Origin: Sphingomonadales bacterium
GTDB taxonomy: Bacteria; Pseudomonadota; Alphaproteobacteria; Sphingomonadales; Sphingomonadaceae
Length of the DNA: 64,000 nucleotides
NCBI GenBank assembly: GCA_013297725.1
Contig: JAAFIB010000006.1
Coordinates: 1 to 64,000 of the forward strand
Reading direction: 5' to 3'
Shown: positions 35,654 to 44,460 of the stretch, piece by piece
Layout of the letters: each line of letters begins with the position of its first letter
Numbering within the stretch: the stretch's first letter is position 1
Notes under the pieces: model-generated
The model's database searches: none
Told to the model about the DNA's origin: nothing
What the model saw: only the letters and a program-made list of their open reading frames with translations
Made by a program: the position numbers and the translations under genes

Positions 35654-36376
35654 TCACTGCTGCGTCAGTGCAACTTTCATCTCAGCCGGCGTGCCGCTTT
35701 CAAGCTTGACTATGCGCGGCCTGCCCTCTGCCATCCATTGCCAGCGGAACAACCGAACCACAGTGACGTGGCCAGTAATAACGCCGCCCATACGTTTGTG
35801 CGACAGGATTGACGGCAGATTATAATCGGCGATCCTGCTCATCGACCACGCGCGATCATGCGCACACAACCAATTCGCTGTTCCGGCCCAAAGCGCTGCA
35901 AAACCACGGCCCAACCTGTTTTCTGGCCGCACCCACAGCCCTGTGTCCCATCCCGCTTCTTTAGGAACATAGAAACGCACATGCACCTCGTCCTCTAAAA
36001 AAGGACCGCAGCCTACCCAATTGACACCGACCAGTTCGTTTTTGGTATTGAAAGCGCCAAGACAGACCAGACTTTGCGCAAAGCGTGTTGCCTGAACCTC
36101 TGATGAGACATCTATGCTATGCCCCGCCAACGCATCGGCATCCAGTTGCTCAACACGAAAGCCGCGCGGCATTTCGGGCATTCCTTCAACGGGAACTGCT
36201 ACCAATGAATATCGGTTATAGCCAAGCATACCCGCACGCGCAGCAAAGCGTGCAGCCGCGTATGACAACACGCCGGCGAGCCCGAGCATCTGTAATGTAG
36301 TGGCAGTTGGCAAACCCGTTTCTCTTTTCAGTCCATGTCCGTAAACAACTATTCCCAAATTTTTCCTGAACAACAC
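35654..36376 (-). CDS. GNAT-like acyltransferase domain protein
   Basis: The 240-residue protein is not confidently assigned. The central and C-terminal parts resemble a GNAT acetyltransferase: a strand pattern around AFNTKNELVGVNWVG, WDTGLWVRPENRLGRGFAAL as a loop and helix, and ADYNLPSILSHKRMGGVITG, which fits the 'N..S...hkrmGf' end of GNAT folds. An N-terminal stretch (residues about 20-50) is hydrophobic and may touch the membrane. The GTG at 36376 is a tentative start. It is divergent from the GGDEF-EAL gene, with 67 bases between. Confidence 0.55.
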   Translation of the reverse strand: MLFRKNLGIVVYGHGLKRETGLPTATTLQMLGLAGVLSYAAARFAARAGMLGYNRYSLVAVPVEGMPEMPRGFRVEQLDADALAGHSIDVSSEVQATRFAQSLVCLGAFNTKNELVGVNWVGCGPFLEDEVHVRFYVPKEAGWDTGLWVRPENRLGRGFAALWAGTANWLCAHDRAWSMSRIADYNLPSILSHKRMGGVITGHVTVVRLFRWQWMAEGRPRIVKLESGTPAEMKVALTQQ

Positions 36377-36443
36377 GCCACAAAACGTTAGTAATTGTTA
36401 AAAGTTACAGTCGTAAAGCCGTAGCTCCATCAGTTGGGGCGCA

Positions 36444-38567
36444 ATGAACTTACGAAGCATAACAGCTACACGGCGGCACATGCTGACTGTTTGCGCGCTA
36501 GGGCTGCTGTTTCTGGCTGTGACGATAAGTGGCTTTTTTGCAACGTTTACAGCGACAAATCATGTTGAGCAACAACGCTCAATGCGGCTCGCCGAGGCGG
36601 CGGTTAATTCGCAAAAAGCCGCATTGGGAATACTTGCCGAAGACAATGCCTGGTGGGACGAAGCTGCACTTGACATCTATATCAACGGAAAGGCGCAGAC
36701 CTTTTTTCAGGAAAACTGGGCCGACTATACCGTCAACAATCCCAGCTATGATATGGTTCTACTGGTTGATAAAAATCAAAATGTCCTCGCTGCAACCGAA
36801 AAAGGTGAAGCGATCACGTTGGATATCACGAAAGCTTTCGGGAAAGCGGCGGTCGATACAATAGGCACGTTAAGTCTAAAAGCGCCCGCCAAGCAAATGC
36901 TGGTCGTGGATCGGCACGGGCTTTCAGTGATCGCCGCGTCAATGGTTCGCCATACTGATAATGAAAAGAACCCCGGCCTTATCGGGAATACGCCGCGCAT
37001 TCTTGTATTAAAGAAACATCTATCAGCCGAAGCGATCAAAAGCATTGCGCAGCAGTACAATGTTCCGGGCCTTCGCTATCATACACGCCCGCCAAATAAA
37101 GACAGCTTTCCCCTTACCGATGGCAGCGGCGCAGTATTGGGATATTTGTCATGGGACGCACCGACATCTGGACTGTCAGCGGCAAAAAATTCCTTGCCGG
37201 TATTGATTGTAGGCGGACTGTTGTTTTTCGCGGCGTTAAGCTTTGGCGCACGGATGGGATTGATGTTGCTCAATTCACTATCTGCGCAGGCCTATACCGA
37301 TAGCCTAAGCGGAATGCCTAACCGGCGCGCGTTGCGCTCTGCCATCCGGCGGGAACAAGCAAAAAGCAGCACTCATGCGCTGGCGCTGATCGACCTTGAT
37401 GGCTTTAAGTATGTTAATGACAATTTTGGGCATGCCGTTGGCGATCAGTTGATCAAGAAAATCGCCGAAATGTTGAACGCACAGGTGGGGGATGAGGGTA
37501 TTGTCGCAAGGCTGGGCGGAGACGAGTTTGCAATACTGCTCGCCAGCAACGATGCACAAAGACGCATTCAAGCGATATCGGACCGTTTTCTTGAACGGTT
37601 GACTATGCCGGTCATGGTCGAGGATCGCGCATTGTCGATTGGCGCGAGCATTGGGCTTGCGGCAACGTCTTGTCCGTTAAAGGATGAGGGCGAGCTGCTG
37701 CGCCGCGCAGACATTTCTATGTATCAGGCAAAACGCCTCGGCAAGATGCAGGTGCAATGGTATGATCCGCTGCTGGATGAAGAACAGTCCGTTGCCAATG
37801 AATTGGCCGCCGAGTTGCGGCATTCGCTATCGATGGGCGAACTGACGGTCGTTTACCAACCCATTGTCGAAGTCGAAGATCGGCGCTGCGGCGCAGTTGA
37901 AGCACTTGCACGCTGGAACAGCCCGACACGCGGACCCATTCCGCCAAACACATTCATACCGATTGCAGAAAACACCGGCCTGATCGACGCCATTGGATTA
38001 TTCGTCCTGCGCCGGGCCTGCACAGATTTAAGCGCTTGGCCGGACATAAAGCTGGCGGTCAACGTATCGGCAGCGCAGCTTAGAAACCCGATGTTCCCGC
38101 AACAGTTGCAAGCGATCTTACTCGATACAGCTTTTGACCCACAACGGCTTGAGCTTGAAATTACCGAAACATATTTGATCGCCGATGCATCGCTTGCCCG
38201 CAAAGTTATTGAAGGCGTTGCCAGATTGGGCGTTATGCTGTCGCTTGATGACTTTGGAACCGGCTATGCTTCAATCGGATTTCTGCGCCAATTTTCCTTT
38301 GGCAAACTTAAAATTGATCGCTCGCTGGTCAAAGAAGCACAATATGACGAGGCGGCACGCATGCTTGTGCAGGTCAGTGTCGCTGCGGCTCGCGCGCTGA
38401 ATATGGTCGTCACTGCCGAGGGTGTAGAAACAAGCGCACACGCCGATCTTATGAAAATCGCGGGATGTGATCAATTGCAAGGCTGGTTCTTTGGTCGGCC
38501 CGTTGAGTATGATGTGCTGGCGGTGATGCTGGCCAAAACGCAGAGTAACGCAGCACAGATTGGCTAG
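36444..38567 (+). CDS. CHASE4-GGDEF-EAL cyclic-di-GMP protein
   Basis: The 707-residue membrane protein has an N-terminal transmembrane helix (about 12-34), a periplasmic CHASE4-type sensor (AEDNAWWDEA near 72 is the signature), a second helix (about 255-275), then GGDEF and EAL domains. The cyclase motif GGDEF (RLGGDEFAILL) is intact. The phosphodiesterase has EALARW, EITETY, DDFGTGYASI and AEGVET, so it also appears active. No RxxD inhibitory site precedes GGDEF. It probably switches c-di-GMP levels according to an external signal. GGGG precedes the ATG. Confidence 0.93.
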   Translation: MNLRSITATRRHMLTVCALGLLFLAVTISGFFATFTATNHVEQQRSMRLAEAAVNSQKAALGILAEDNAWWDEAALDIYINGKAQTFFQENWADYTVNNPSYDMVLLVDKNQNVLAATEKGEAITLDITKAFGKAAVDTIGTLSLKAPAKQMLVVDRHGLSVIAASMVRHTDNEKNPGLIGNTPRILVLKKHLSAEAIKSIAQQYNVPGLRYHTRPPNKDSFPLTDGSGAVLGYLSWDAPTSGLSAAKNSLPVLIVGGLLFFAALSFGARMGLMLLNSLSAQAYTDSLSGMPNRRALRSAIRREQAKSSTHALALIDLDGFKYVNDNFGHAVGDQLIKKIAEMLNAQVGDEGIVARLGGDEFAILLASNDAQRRIQAISDRFLERLTMPVMVEDRALSIGASIGLAATSCPLKDEGELLRRADISMYQAKRLGKMQVQWYDPLLDEEQSVANELAAELRHSLSMGELTVVYQPIVEVEDRRCGAVEALARWNSPTRGPIPPNTFIPIAENTGLIDAIGLFVLRRACTDLSAWPDIKLAVNVSAAQLRNPMFPQQLQAILLDTAFDPQRLELEITETYLIADASLARKVIEGVARLGVMLSLDDFGTGYASIGFLRQFSFGKLKIDRSLVKEAQYDEAARMLVQVSVAAARALNMVVTAEGVETSAHADLMKIAGCDQLQGWFFGRPVEYDVLAVMLAKTQSNAAQIG

Positions 38568-38622
38568 CCGATTTTGAAATCAGCTTGTTGCCTGACCTGT
38601 ATTATGTCAGCAACACGCCAGT

Positions 38623-39753
38623 ATGACGAGTTTTCACCAAATCGATCTGATGGCGCGCGGGGCTGCAATCGCATTGTTCCTATTATGGAGCTGGATATTG
38701 CTGCGCGATCACCGCGAGATATTGGCTGCGCGCCTTGCCGTTGCGATGAACGCCGGGATCATCGGTTATGTGCTGGCAACATTATCGTGGAATTTTGATC
38801 CAAGCCCTGCTCGCATAGTCTGTTCGATTTTTGCAGGATCCACGCCGGGGCTGTTTTGGTTATTTGCGCGAACATGGTTCAATGACCGGCAGCATCTGGA
38901 ACGCTGGGCGGTTCTGACTGTCGCGCTTTCGGTCCTGAACGTCATTGTCATGCAAATGACCTTTGGGCGTCTTGTCGGGTTTTCATTTATATCGGGAGTT
39001 CTGTTTAGGATCGGCATGTTCGGCTTTGCTACTGCGGGGTTATGGGAGGCTTGGCGCGGACGCGAAGGTGATCTTGTCGAAATACGAAGGCGCATGCGCC
39101 CGCGTCTTGCAGCCGCTGTGGGAATAACGGTGATACTGGTCGCGATTGTCGAAATCGCGGTGCATAGTTTTGCTGCGCCAATGTGGCTGTTGCGCGCAGT
39201 AGGCGGCTGGATTGCGATCCTTACACTGCTATTTTGCACAGCAATGTTTGGCATGCGCCAACGCGATTTATTCGGCGCATTGCTAAAGCCATTGGCAGCG
39301 ACAACAGCACCATTAGACAAAGCGATGGCAGAACGGCTACTGTCACTGATGGCTGCGGAATTGCCGCACCGTGATGAAGAAATGACCATCGCTAAGCTTG
39401 CCGCGCAATTGGGCATTCAAGAATACCGTTTGCGTCGCCACATTAATGGCGCGCTTGGCCACCGTAATTTTACCTCGTTCCTGAACGGCTATCGCCTTGC
39501 CGAAGTAAAGGCTGCACTCAGCGACCCATCCCAAAAAGACGTGCCAATCATCACGATTGCACTTGATGCAGGCTTTGGTTCACTCGGTCCGTTCAACCGG
39601 GCATTTCGAGAAGCTGAGGGAATGACGCCAAGCGAGTATCGTGCGCGGAATTGGTCGATTCCGGAATCGGCTAGCCCGGTTTCAAAAAATGGCAGTAAGT
39701 CAGAAATTGATACAGCAAACGGCAAAGACACACTGCCAAGGACAAAAATATGA
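38623..39753 (+). CDS. Membrane-anchored AraC-family regulator
   Basis: The 376-residue protein joins a hydrophobic N-terminal half (about seven predicted membrane helices to residue 220) to a C-terminal AraC-type double helix-turn-helix. The DNA-binding part has AKLAAQLGIQEYRLRRHIN (first HTH, near 260) and DAGFGSLGPFNRAFREAEGMTPSEYRA (second HTH and family signature). Such membrane AraC proteins may sense an envelope or lipid signal and act on DNA from the membrane. Its stop overlaps the sterol desaturase start as ATGA, so the two are likely functionally linked. The ribosome binding site is weak. Confidence 0.9.
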   Translation: MTSFHQIDLMARGAAIALFLLWSWILLRDHREILAARLAVAMNAGIIGYVLATLSWNFDPSPARIVCSIFAGSTPGLFWLFARTWFNDRQHLERWAVLTVALSVLNVIVMQMTFGRLVGFSFISGVLFRIGMFGFATAGLWEAWRGREGDLVEIRRRMRPRLAAAVGITVILVAIVEIAVHSFAAPMWLLRAVGGWIAILTLLFCTAMFGMRQRDLFGALLKPLAATTAPLDKAMAERLLSLMAAELPHRDEEMTIAKLAAQLGIQEYRLRRHINGALGHRNFTSFLNGYRLAEVKAALSDPSQKDVPIITIALDAGFGSLGPFNRAFREAEGMTPSEYRARNWSIPESASPVSKNGSKSEIDTANGKDTLPRTKI

Positions 39754-40568
39754 ACACCGGAATTCCTCCCCTCGATATCCTGCTCAACCATGGGCGCGAG
39801 ATTTTCACTTTTGATTTCGGTCGCTATTTTATGGCAGCGTCGATCACGTTTGCTATCGTCTGGTTGTTGCGTCGCACCGTGTTAAAGACACGGAAGATTC
39901 AGGGCCGTGAAGCAACGTTCACCGATATGCGGCGTGAGTTTTTGCAGTCGCTACAATCGGTATTCGTCTATGTCATCGGTATCTGCTTCCTGATCTGGGG
40001 CCGTGAAGTCGGAGTGTTCTACGACATCATTGGAGAAAGCCTGGGTTGGGCAACCGATCTGGCGATGCTCGCCGCGATCATCATCGCGCACGACGCCTAT
40101 TTCTATTGGGCGCACCGTTTTATGCATCACCCGAAACTGTTCAAAACTTTCCACCGCGCGCATCACCGGTCGATCACTCCAACCCCATGGGCCGCGTATA
40201 GCTTTGCAATGCCAGAGGCGCTGGTGATGTTTATGTTCGTGCCGATCTGGCAGTTCTTTGTCCCGACCCCGGGCTGGGTGATGTTTGTCTGGCTGAATTT
40301 CCAGATCATCCGCAACGCCATGGGCCATGCCGGATTTGAGTTTTTCCCGCGCTGGTGGCTATCCACGCCGCTGACCCGCTGGATCAACACAACGGTGCAT
40401 CACGACCTGCACCACAATGGCGGCTTCAATACCAACTACGGATTGTATTTTACGTTTTGGGACAAATGGATGGGAACCGAACATCCCAAATATGCCGAAA
40501 AGTTTGCCGAGGTTGTCGGACGTGGCCGGATCGAAAAGCAACCAGAGACGCAGACTGTTCCTGCCTGA
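39750..40568 (+). CDS. Sterol desaturase/fatty acid hydroxylase family protein
   Basis: The 272-residue integral membrane protein belongs to the di-iron hydroxylase/desaturase superfamily that includes C-5 sterol desaturase. The histidine clusters HDAYFYWAHRFMHHP (about 115-129), FHRAHHRS (about 133-140) and VHHDLHHN (about 212-219) should bind the two irons. The substrate may be a sterol-like, hopanoid, carotenoid or fatty-acyl lipid. It is translationally coupled to a membrane AraC-type regulator upstream, with an MFS transporter 38 bases after it. Confidence 0.9.
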   Translation: MNTGIPPLDILLNHGREIFTFDFGRYFMAASITFAIVWLLRRTVLKTRKIQGREATFTDMRREFLQSLQSVFVYVIGICFLIWGREVGVFYDIIGESLGWATDLAMLAAIIIAHDAYFYWAHRFMHHPKLFKTFHRAHHRSITPTPWAAYSFAMPEALVMFMFVPIWQFFVPTPGWVMFVWLNFQIIRNAMGHAGFEFFPRWWLSTPLTRWINTTVHHDLHHNGGFNTNYGLYFTFWDKWMGTEHPKYAEKFAEVVGRGRIEKQPETQTVPA

Positions 40569-40606
40569 CCCTTGACGCGCGGGGTAAATCCCCGCAGTCA
40601 GTTGTT

Positions 40607-41962
40607 ATGTATCATAATCACAGCCGTTTGCCGCTTTGGCTGGTTATCGCATATGGCTGTATTGCGATGCCGCTTTCCACAATTGGTCTGCCGCTTTCGA
40701 TTTATCTTGCGCCATTTTACGCAGGCGAATTGGGACTGTCGCTTGCAGCACTTGGCACTGCAATGGTGCTCGCCAGATTGGTTGATGTCGTCGTCGATCC
40801 CGTTATCGGTATTGTCTCTGACAGGTGGCGACCGTCTGTAGGTCGGCGAAAAATCTGGTTGCCCATCGGTGTTGCGGCACTTGCCATTGGATCATGGATG
40901 CTGTTTCAGCCGGGCAAAAGTGGTGCCACCATCACCTATTTCTTTATGTGGACCACAGTCATGTATCTGGGGTTCACCGCAACAAAGCTGCCGTATGAGG
41001 CATGGGGGGCAGAGCTTTCCACCGACTATGCAGAGCGCACACGCATTGCCTCTTTCCGCCAAGCGTTCAGCCTGATCGGCCTTGTCGTTGCCACAGTTAT
41101 CCCGGCGCTGATCCTGATGCAGAAAGGCAATACGGCGGCTGATGTGTTAAGCGGGATGAGTTGGATCATTTTGGCGTTGCTGCCGGTCTGCGCGATCATT
41201 GCATTTCTGGTCGTTCCTGATGCCAGTCCGGCTGAACCCAAAAGCAACGAAAGCCTGTGGCGGCAATGGCGACCATTGTGGCGCAATGGCCCGTTCCGCC
41301 GGATCGCGCTCGCACTTTTGGTCGCCTATATCGCAGAAACGGCGCGCGTTACGATCACGCTGTTTTTTGCCCGTGATGCGATTGGCGTAACCAATATCGG
41401 CGCAGTCTATGTTTATTATTTTGTGGCCGGATTGGTGGGTGTGCCCTTTTGGTTTTTCTTGGGGAACCGGATTGGCAAGCACCGCGCCTTGGCCTTGGCA
41501 TTCAGCCTATTGATCGTATTTAACAGCGCGATTTTCTTTTTGTCGCGCGGTCAAGAAGCGGCCTTTACCGTTCTGTTCATTGCAAAGGGGCTTTGCTTTG
41601 GCGCGCTGGAATTGCTGCCCGCCGCCATGATCGCAGACACGGTCGACATCGATGCGGCACGAACGCGGCGTCAGCGACAGGGGCTGTATTTTGCGGTCAT
41701 TGGCATATTGGTGAAATTCGGTCAGGCGGTCGGCCAAGGGCTATCGCTGAATATCCTCGACTTTTTTGGCTATAAAGCAGCGGGCGGCAATGATGCGGCG
41801 GCAATTCATAGCCTAAGCCTGCTGTATGCCATCCTGCCCAATGTGTTATTGCTGATCCCGATCTGGCTGATCTGGCACTATCCATTGACCGCTGTTCGGC
41901 ACAGTAGGCTGCGCGGCGCGCTTGAACGCCGCGATGCCATTGCGGGATCACCAATGCATTGA
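40607..41962 (+). CDS. MFS transporter, GPH (glycoside-pentoside-hexuronide) type
   Basis: The 451-residue protein has twelve predicted helices and the MFS_2/GPH pattern. The loop between helices 2 and 3, VVVDPVIGIVSDRWRPSVGRRK near 60, is characteristic. Members exchange sugars or related compounds with H+ or Na+. The ATG at 40607 was selected because it opens the first helix; the frame extends upstream into the sterol desaturase gene without homology. With the desaturase it may form one transcript of unknown purpose. Confidence 0.85.
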   Translation: MYHNHSRLPLWLVIAYGCIAMPLSTIGLPLSIYLAPFYAGELGLSLAALGTAMVLARLVDVVVDPVIGIVSDRWRPSVGRRKIWLPIGVAALAIGSWMLFQPGKSGATITYFFMWTTVMYLGFTATKLPYEAWGAELSTDYAERTRIASFRQAFSLIGLVVATVIPALILMQKGNTAADVLSGMSWIILALLPVCAIIAFLVVPDASPAEPKSNESLWRQWRPLWRNGPFRRIALALLVAYIAETARVTITLFFARDAIGVTNIGAVYVYYFVAGLVGVPFWFFLGNRIGKHRALALAFSLLIVFNSAIFFLSRGQEAAFTVLFIAKGLCFGALELLPAAMIADTVDIDAARTRRQRQGLYFAVIGILVKFGQAVGQGLSLNILDFFGYKAAGGNDAAAIHSLSLLYAILPNVLLLIPIWLIWHYPLTAVRHSRLRGALERRDAIAGSPMH

Positions 41963-42021
41963 CGGCATCGTTCAAATTTGAGACCATCAAGCATTATTGA
42001 AACGCCATCCGGAGAAGCCCG

Positions 42022-42762
42022 ATGATCCAGAAAATTGACCGCGCTTTTGGCGAAAAATATCTGACCTGCACGGATAATTTCTACGAATATGGCGTGCACC
42101 TCTTGTTCAACGAATGGTGGGACGCTGCCCCTGCCGATGCCGTTACAAAATATGTAGCGGCCATCGAAGATCATCCGGAACAGGGGCCATTGGCGAAAGC
42201 GCGCTGGTATGCAGAACCGTTTAGCCTTGCGCAGTTGGAGGGCTATGCACCCGGCACATTGGGTGCAGAATGGCTGGCATTCATGGTCGAAAATAATCTG
42301 GTGGAGCGACTGGCGCTCGGCTATCGCGAACTACACGAGGAATTTGCAGCATCAGGCAAGCTGGATAAGATGCCGGACGTGCTACAGTATAAAGTGCTAC
42401 GCGGCTATCAAACGCACGACATCCATCATGTGCTAACCGGCTATGGCGCAACGCCTTTTGACGAGCTGGCATTGCAGTCATTCCAACTTGCACAGATGGA
42501 TTTTCCCTATTCGGCGATGACACTTGCCACGATTATGGGCCATGCAACGTTGGTTGATCCGTTACTTATCAAGCCCGCGATGGATGCGATTACCGATGGC
42601 TGGGCCTATGGCCGCCGCGCGCGCAGCATACAGTTTGTGGCATTTGAACAAATGCTCGATCGTCCGCTGGCTGATCTTCAGCGCGAATATGGATTGGGGC
42701 GTGAGGCCACTTTTTTACCGAAAGTCGTGCAAATGCCGGAGTTGTTGAAAACGGCGGCCTAG
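42022..42762 (+). CDS. Coq4-family ubiquinone biosynthesis protein
   Basis: The 246-residue helical protein matches the Coq4 family, recently linked in eukaryotes to the C1 decarboxylation and hydroxylation steps of ubiquinone synthesis. The metal-binding HDIHHVLTGYG block (HDxxH at about 133-137) is present. The remainder has alternating amphipathic helices with a conserved WWD near the N-terminus. GGAGAAGCCCG before the ATG is a good ribosome binding site. It stands alone on the plus strand between an MFS transporter and a convergent SH3 gene. Confidence 0.85.
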   Translation: MIQKIDRAFGEKYLTCTDNFYEYGVHLLFNEWWDAAPADAVTKYVAAIEDHPEQGPLAKARWYAEPFSLAQLEGYAPGTLGAEWLAFMVENNLVERLALGYRELHEEFAASGKLDKMPDVLQYKVLRGYQTHDIHHVLTGYGATPFDELALQSFQLAQMDFPYSAMTLATIMGHATLVDPLLIKPAMDAITDGWAYGRRARSIQFVAFEQMLDRPLADLQREYGLGREATFLPKVVQMPELLKTAA

Positions 42763-42770
42763 GTCTAAGC

Positions 42771-43244
42771 CTAGGGTATCTCGTCGCCCCACAACCGTTC
42801 TGCCTCTATATAGCCGCTGCGTCCAGACACATCGAGGCGGCACCAGCCTTTTTGGCAATCATCAACGCGGCCCACAACGCCAGGTTCGACGCGCCACGCA
42901 ATTCGCGCGGTTGCCTCTGGACTATCTCGCAATGATGCAACGCCGCTGCCGGTGACAAGCGCAGTGCGGTTTGGCGTTACCAAGCTGACATGCATCCAAC
43001 CCTGATCGCCATCCGGGTCTTCAATTTTGCGCCAGTCTTCATACACAGCGACAACTTTCAGCGGCAGCAACTGCCGCTTATAAACCCACTTCACAGGATA
43101 ATCTTTACCGGGCCCGGTTCGCATGCGCGCTTCTTCACCCTTAATGGATACCCAATATGGTGTTTTCTTCGTCGATTGCGCCTGCGCGATGCCAGCGATT
43201 AGTGCCAGCGCCATAAATGCTGTGATTTTAAAGTGTCTTACCAT
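42771..43244 (-). CDS. Secreted protein with two SH3-like domains
   Basis: The 157-residue protein has a signal peptide (MVRHFKITAFMALALIAGIAQA) and two bacterial SH3-like domains in tandem. The first carries ARMRTGPGKDYPVKWV near 37 and a following DWRKIED; the second has GVASLRDSPEATARIAWRVEPG near 98 and GWCRLDVSGRSGYIEAERLWG. Such domains bind cell wall or peptides. A pair of cysteines (DCQKGWC) is likely disulfide bonded. ATG 43244 begins the signal peptide; a longer frame to 43301 has no homology. Confidence 0.82.
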   Translation of the reverse strand: MVRHFKITAFMALALIAGIAQAQSTKKTPYWVSIKGEEARMRTGPGKDYPVKWVYKRQLLPLKVVAVYEDWRKIEDPDGDQGWMHVSLVTPNRTALVTGSGVASLRDSPEATARIAWRVEPGVVGRVDDCQKGWCRLDVSGRSGYIEAERLWGDEIP

Positions 43245-43346
43245 GTCGATATCCAGCCCCTGCCCTTGCATCCTATAGTGTAAGCTATGCCGACAGTTCA
43301 AGGGCGATGACTTGACCTTTTACATTGTGCGAGCCTAGGGCAAAAC

Positions 43347-44345
43347 ATGACTGATTTTCAGCGTATCGAACGCCCCCGCATTGCCGTCACCCGCCGTTTG
43401 CTGCCCGCGATTGAGGCGCGCATGGCCGAACTGTTCGATTGCAGTTTCAACGATGATGATCACGCAATGACGCGCGATGAACTGATCGCAATCATGCAAG
43501 GCTGCGACATATTGGTGCCAACGGTCACGGACACAATCAACGCAGAGCTGATCGCTGCGGCCCCGGCTTCGCTGAAAATGATCGCTAATTTCGGCGCGGG
43601 TGTGAACCATATCGATCTGGCCGCTGCGAAAGCGAGGGGCATTCTTGTCACCAACACGCCCGGCGTATTCACCGACGATACCGCTGACCTGACGATGGCA
43701 TTGATCCTGAACGTGCCGCGCCGGTTAGGCGAGGGGCACAGGCTGATGCGGTCTGGCGAATGGAAAGGCTGGGCTCCCGCCGGGATGCTCGGCCACCGCG
43801 TTGGCGGAAAGACCCTTGGCATCGTCGGCTTTGGCCGGATTGGTGAAGCTGTCGCCGTCCGCGCCCGTGCCTTTGGCATGAACATCCTTTACAATAAACG
43901 CCACCGCCTGCCTGCTAGCGTCGAAGCGGAGCTTGGGGTGACATTTGAACCCGATCTCGACAGGCTGATCGCAAAAAGTGACATCGTCACGCTGCACTGC
44001 CCGCTGACTGCAGATACGGACAGACTGATGAACCGCGCCCGCATCGGCATGATGAAATCGGATGCGTATCTGATCAACAGCTCACGCGGCGAACTGGTTG
44101 ATGAAGATGCGTTGATCGAGGCGTTGACGCGCGGCAAAATCGCAGGCGCAGGACTTGATGTGTACACGCACGAACCAGCCATCGATGCACGGTTCCTATC
44201 GATCCCCAATGTCGTGCTACTGCCGCATTTTGGCAGTGCCACCTTTGAAGGCCGCGAAGCATCGGGCGAGCGCGTGATCGCCAACATCCGCATCTTCGCC
44301 GACGGCCACCGCCCGCCCGATCAAGTGCTGGAGGGCTGGGCGTAA
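43347..44345 (+). CDS. D-2-hydroxyacid dehydrogenase (glyoxylate/hydroxypyruvate reductase type)
   Basis: The 332-residue NAD(P)-dependent enzyme belongs to the D-isomer 2-hydroxyacid dehydrogenases. The nucleotide-binding loop GIVGFGRIGEAVA lies at about 152-164, the catalytic arginine and glutamate fall around NSSRGELVDEDALI (235-248) and HEPAID, and the active-site histidine is in LLPHFGSAT near 292. It resembles glyoxylate/D-glycerate reductases more than the long serA. It is alone, 115 bases ahead of amt. Confidence 0.9.
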   Translation: MTDFQRIERPRIAVTRRLLPAIEARMAELFDCSFNDDDHAMTRDELIAIMQGCDILVPTVTDTINAELIAAAPASLKMIANFGAGVNHIDLAAAKARGILVTNTPGVFTDDTADLTMALILNVPRRLGEGHRLMRSGEWKGWAPAGMLGHRVGGKTLGIVGFGRIGEAVAVRARAFGMNILYNKRHRLPASVEAELGVTFEPDLDRLIAKSDIVTLHCPLTADTDRLMNRARIGMMKSDAYLINSSRGELVDEDALIEALTRGKIAGAGLDVYTHEPAIDARFLSIPNVVLLPHFGSATFEGREASGERVIANIRIFADGHRPPDQVLEGWA

Positions 44346-44460
44346 AGCCCATGGCGCAATTTCCTGTCGAAAAGATGCTTAACGGCGCAATTAGCGATTG
44401 AAGCCTTATACGTCCCTCGCCTAGAGCGTTGCCAATAACACGTCGCAGGGGGAAGAAATT

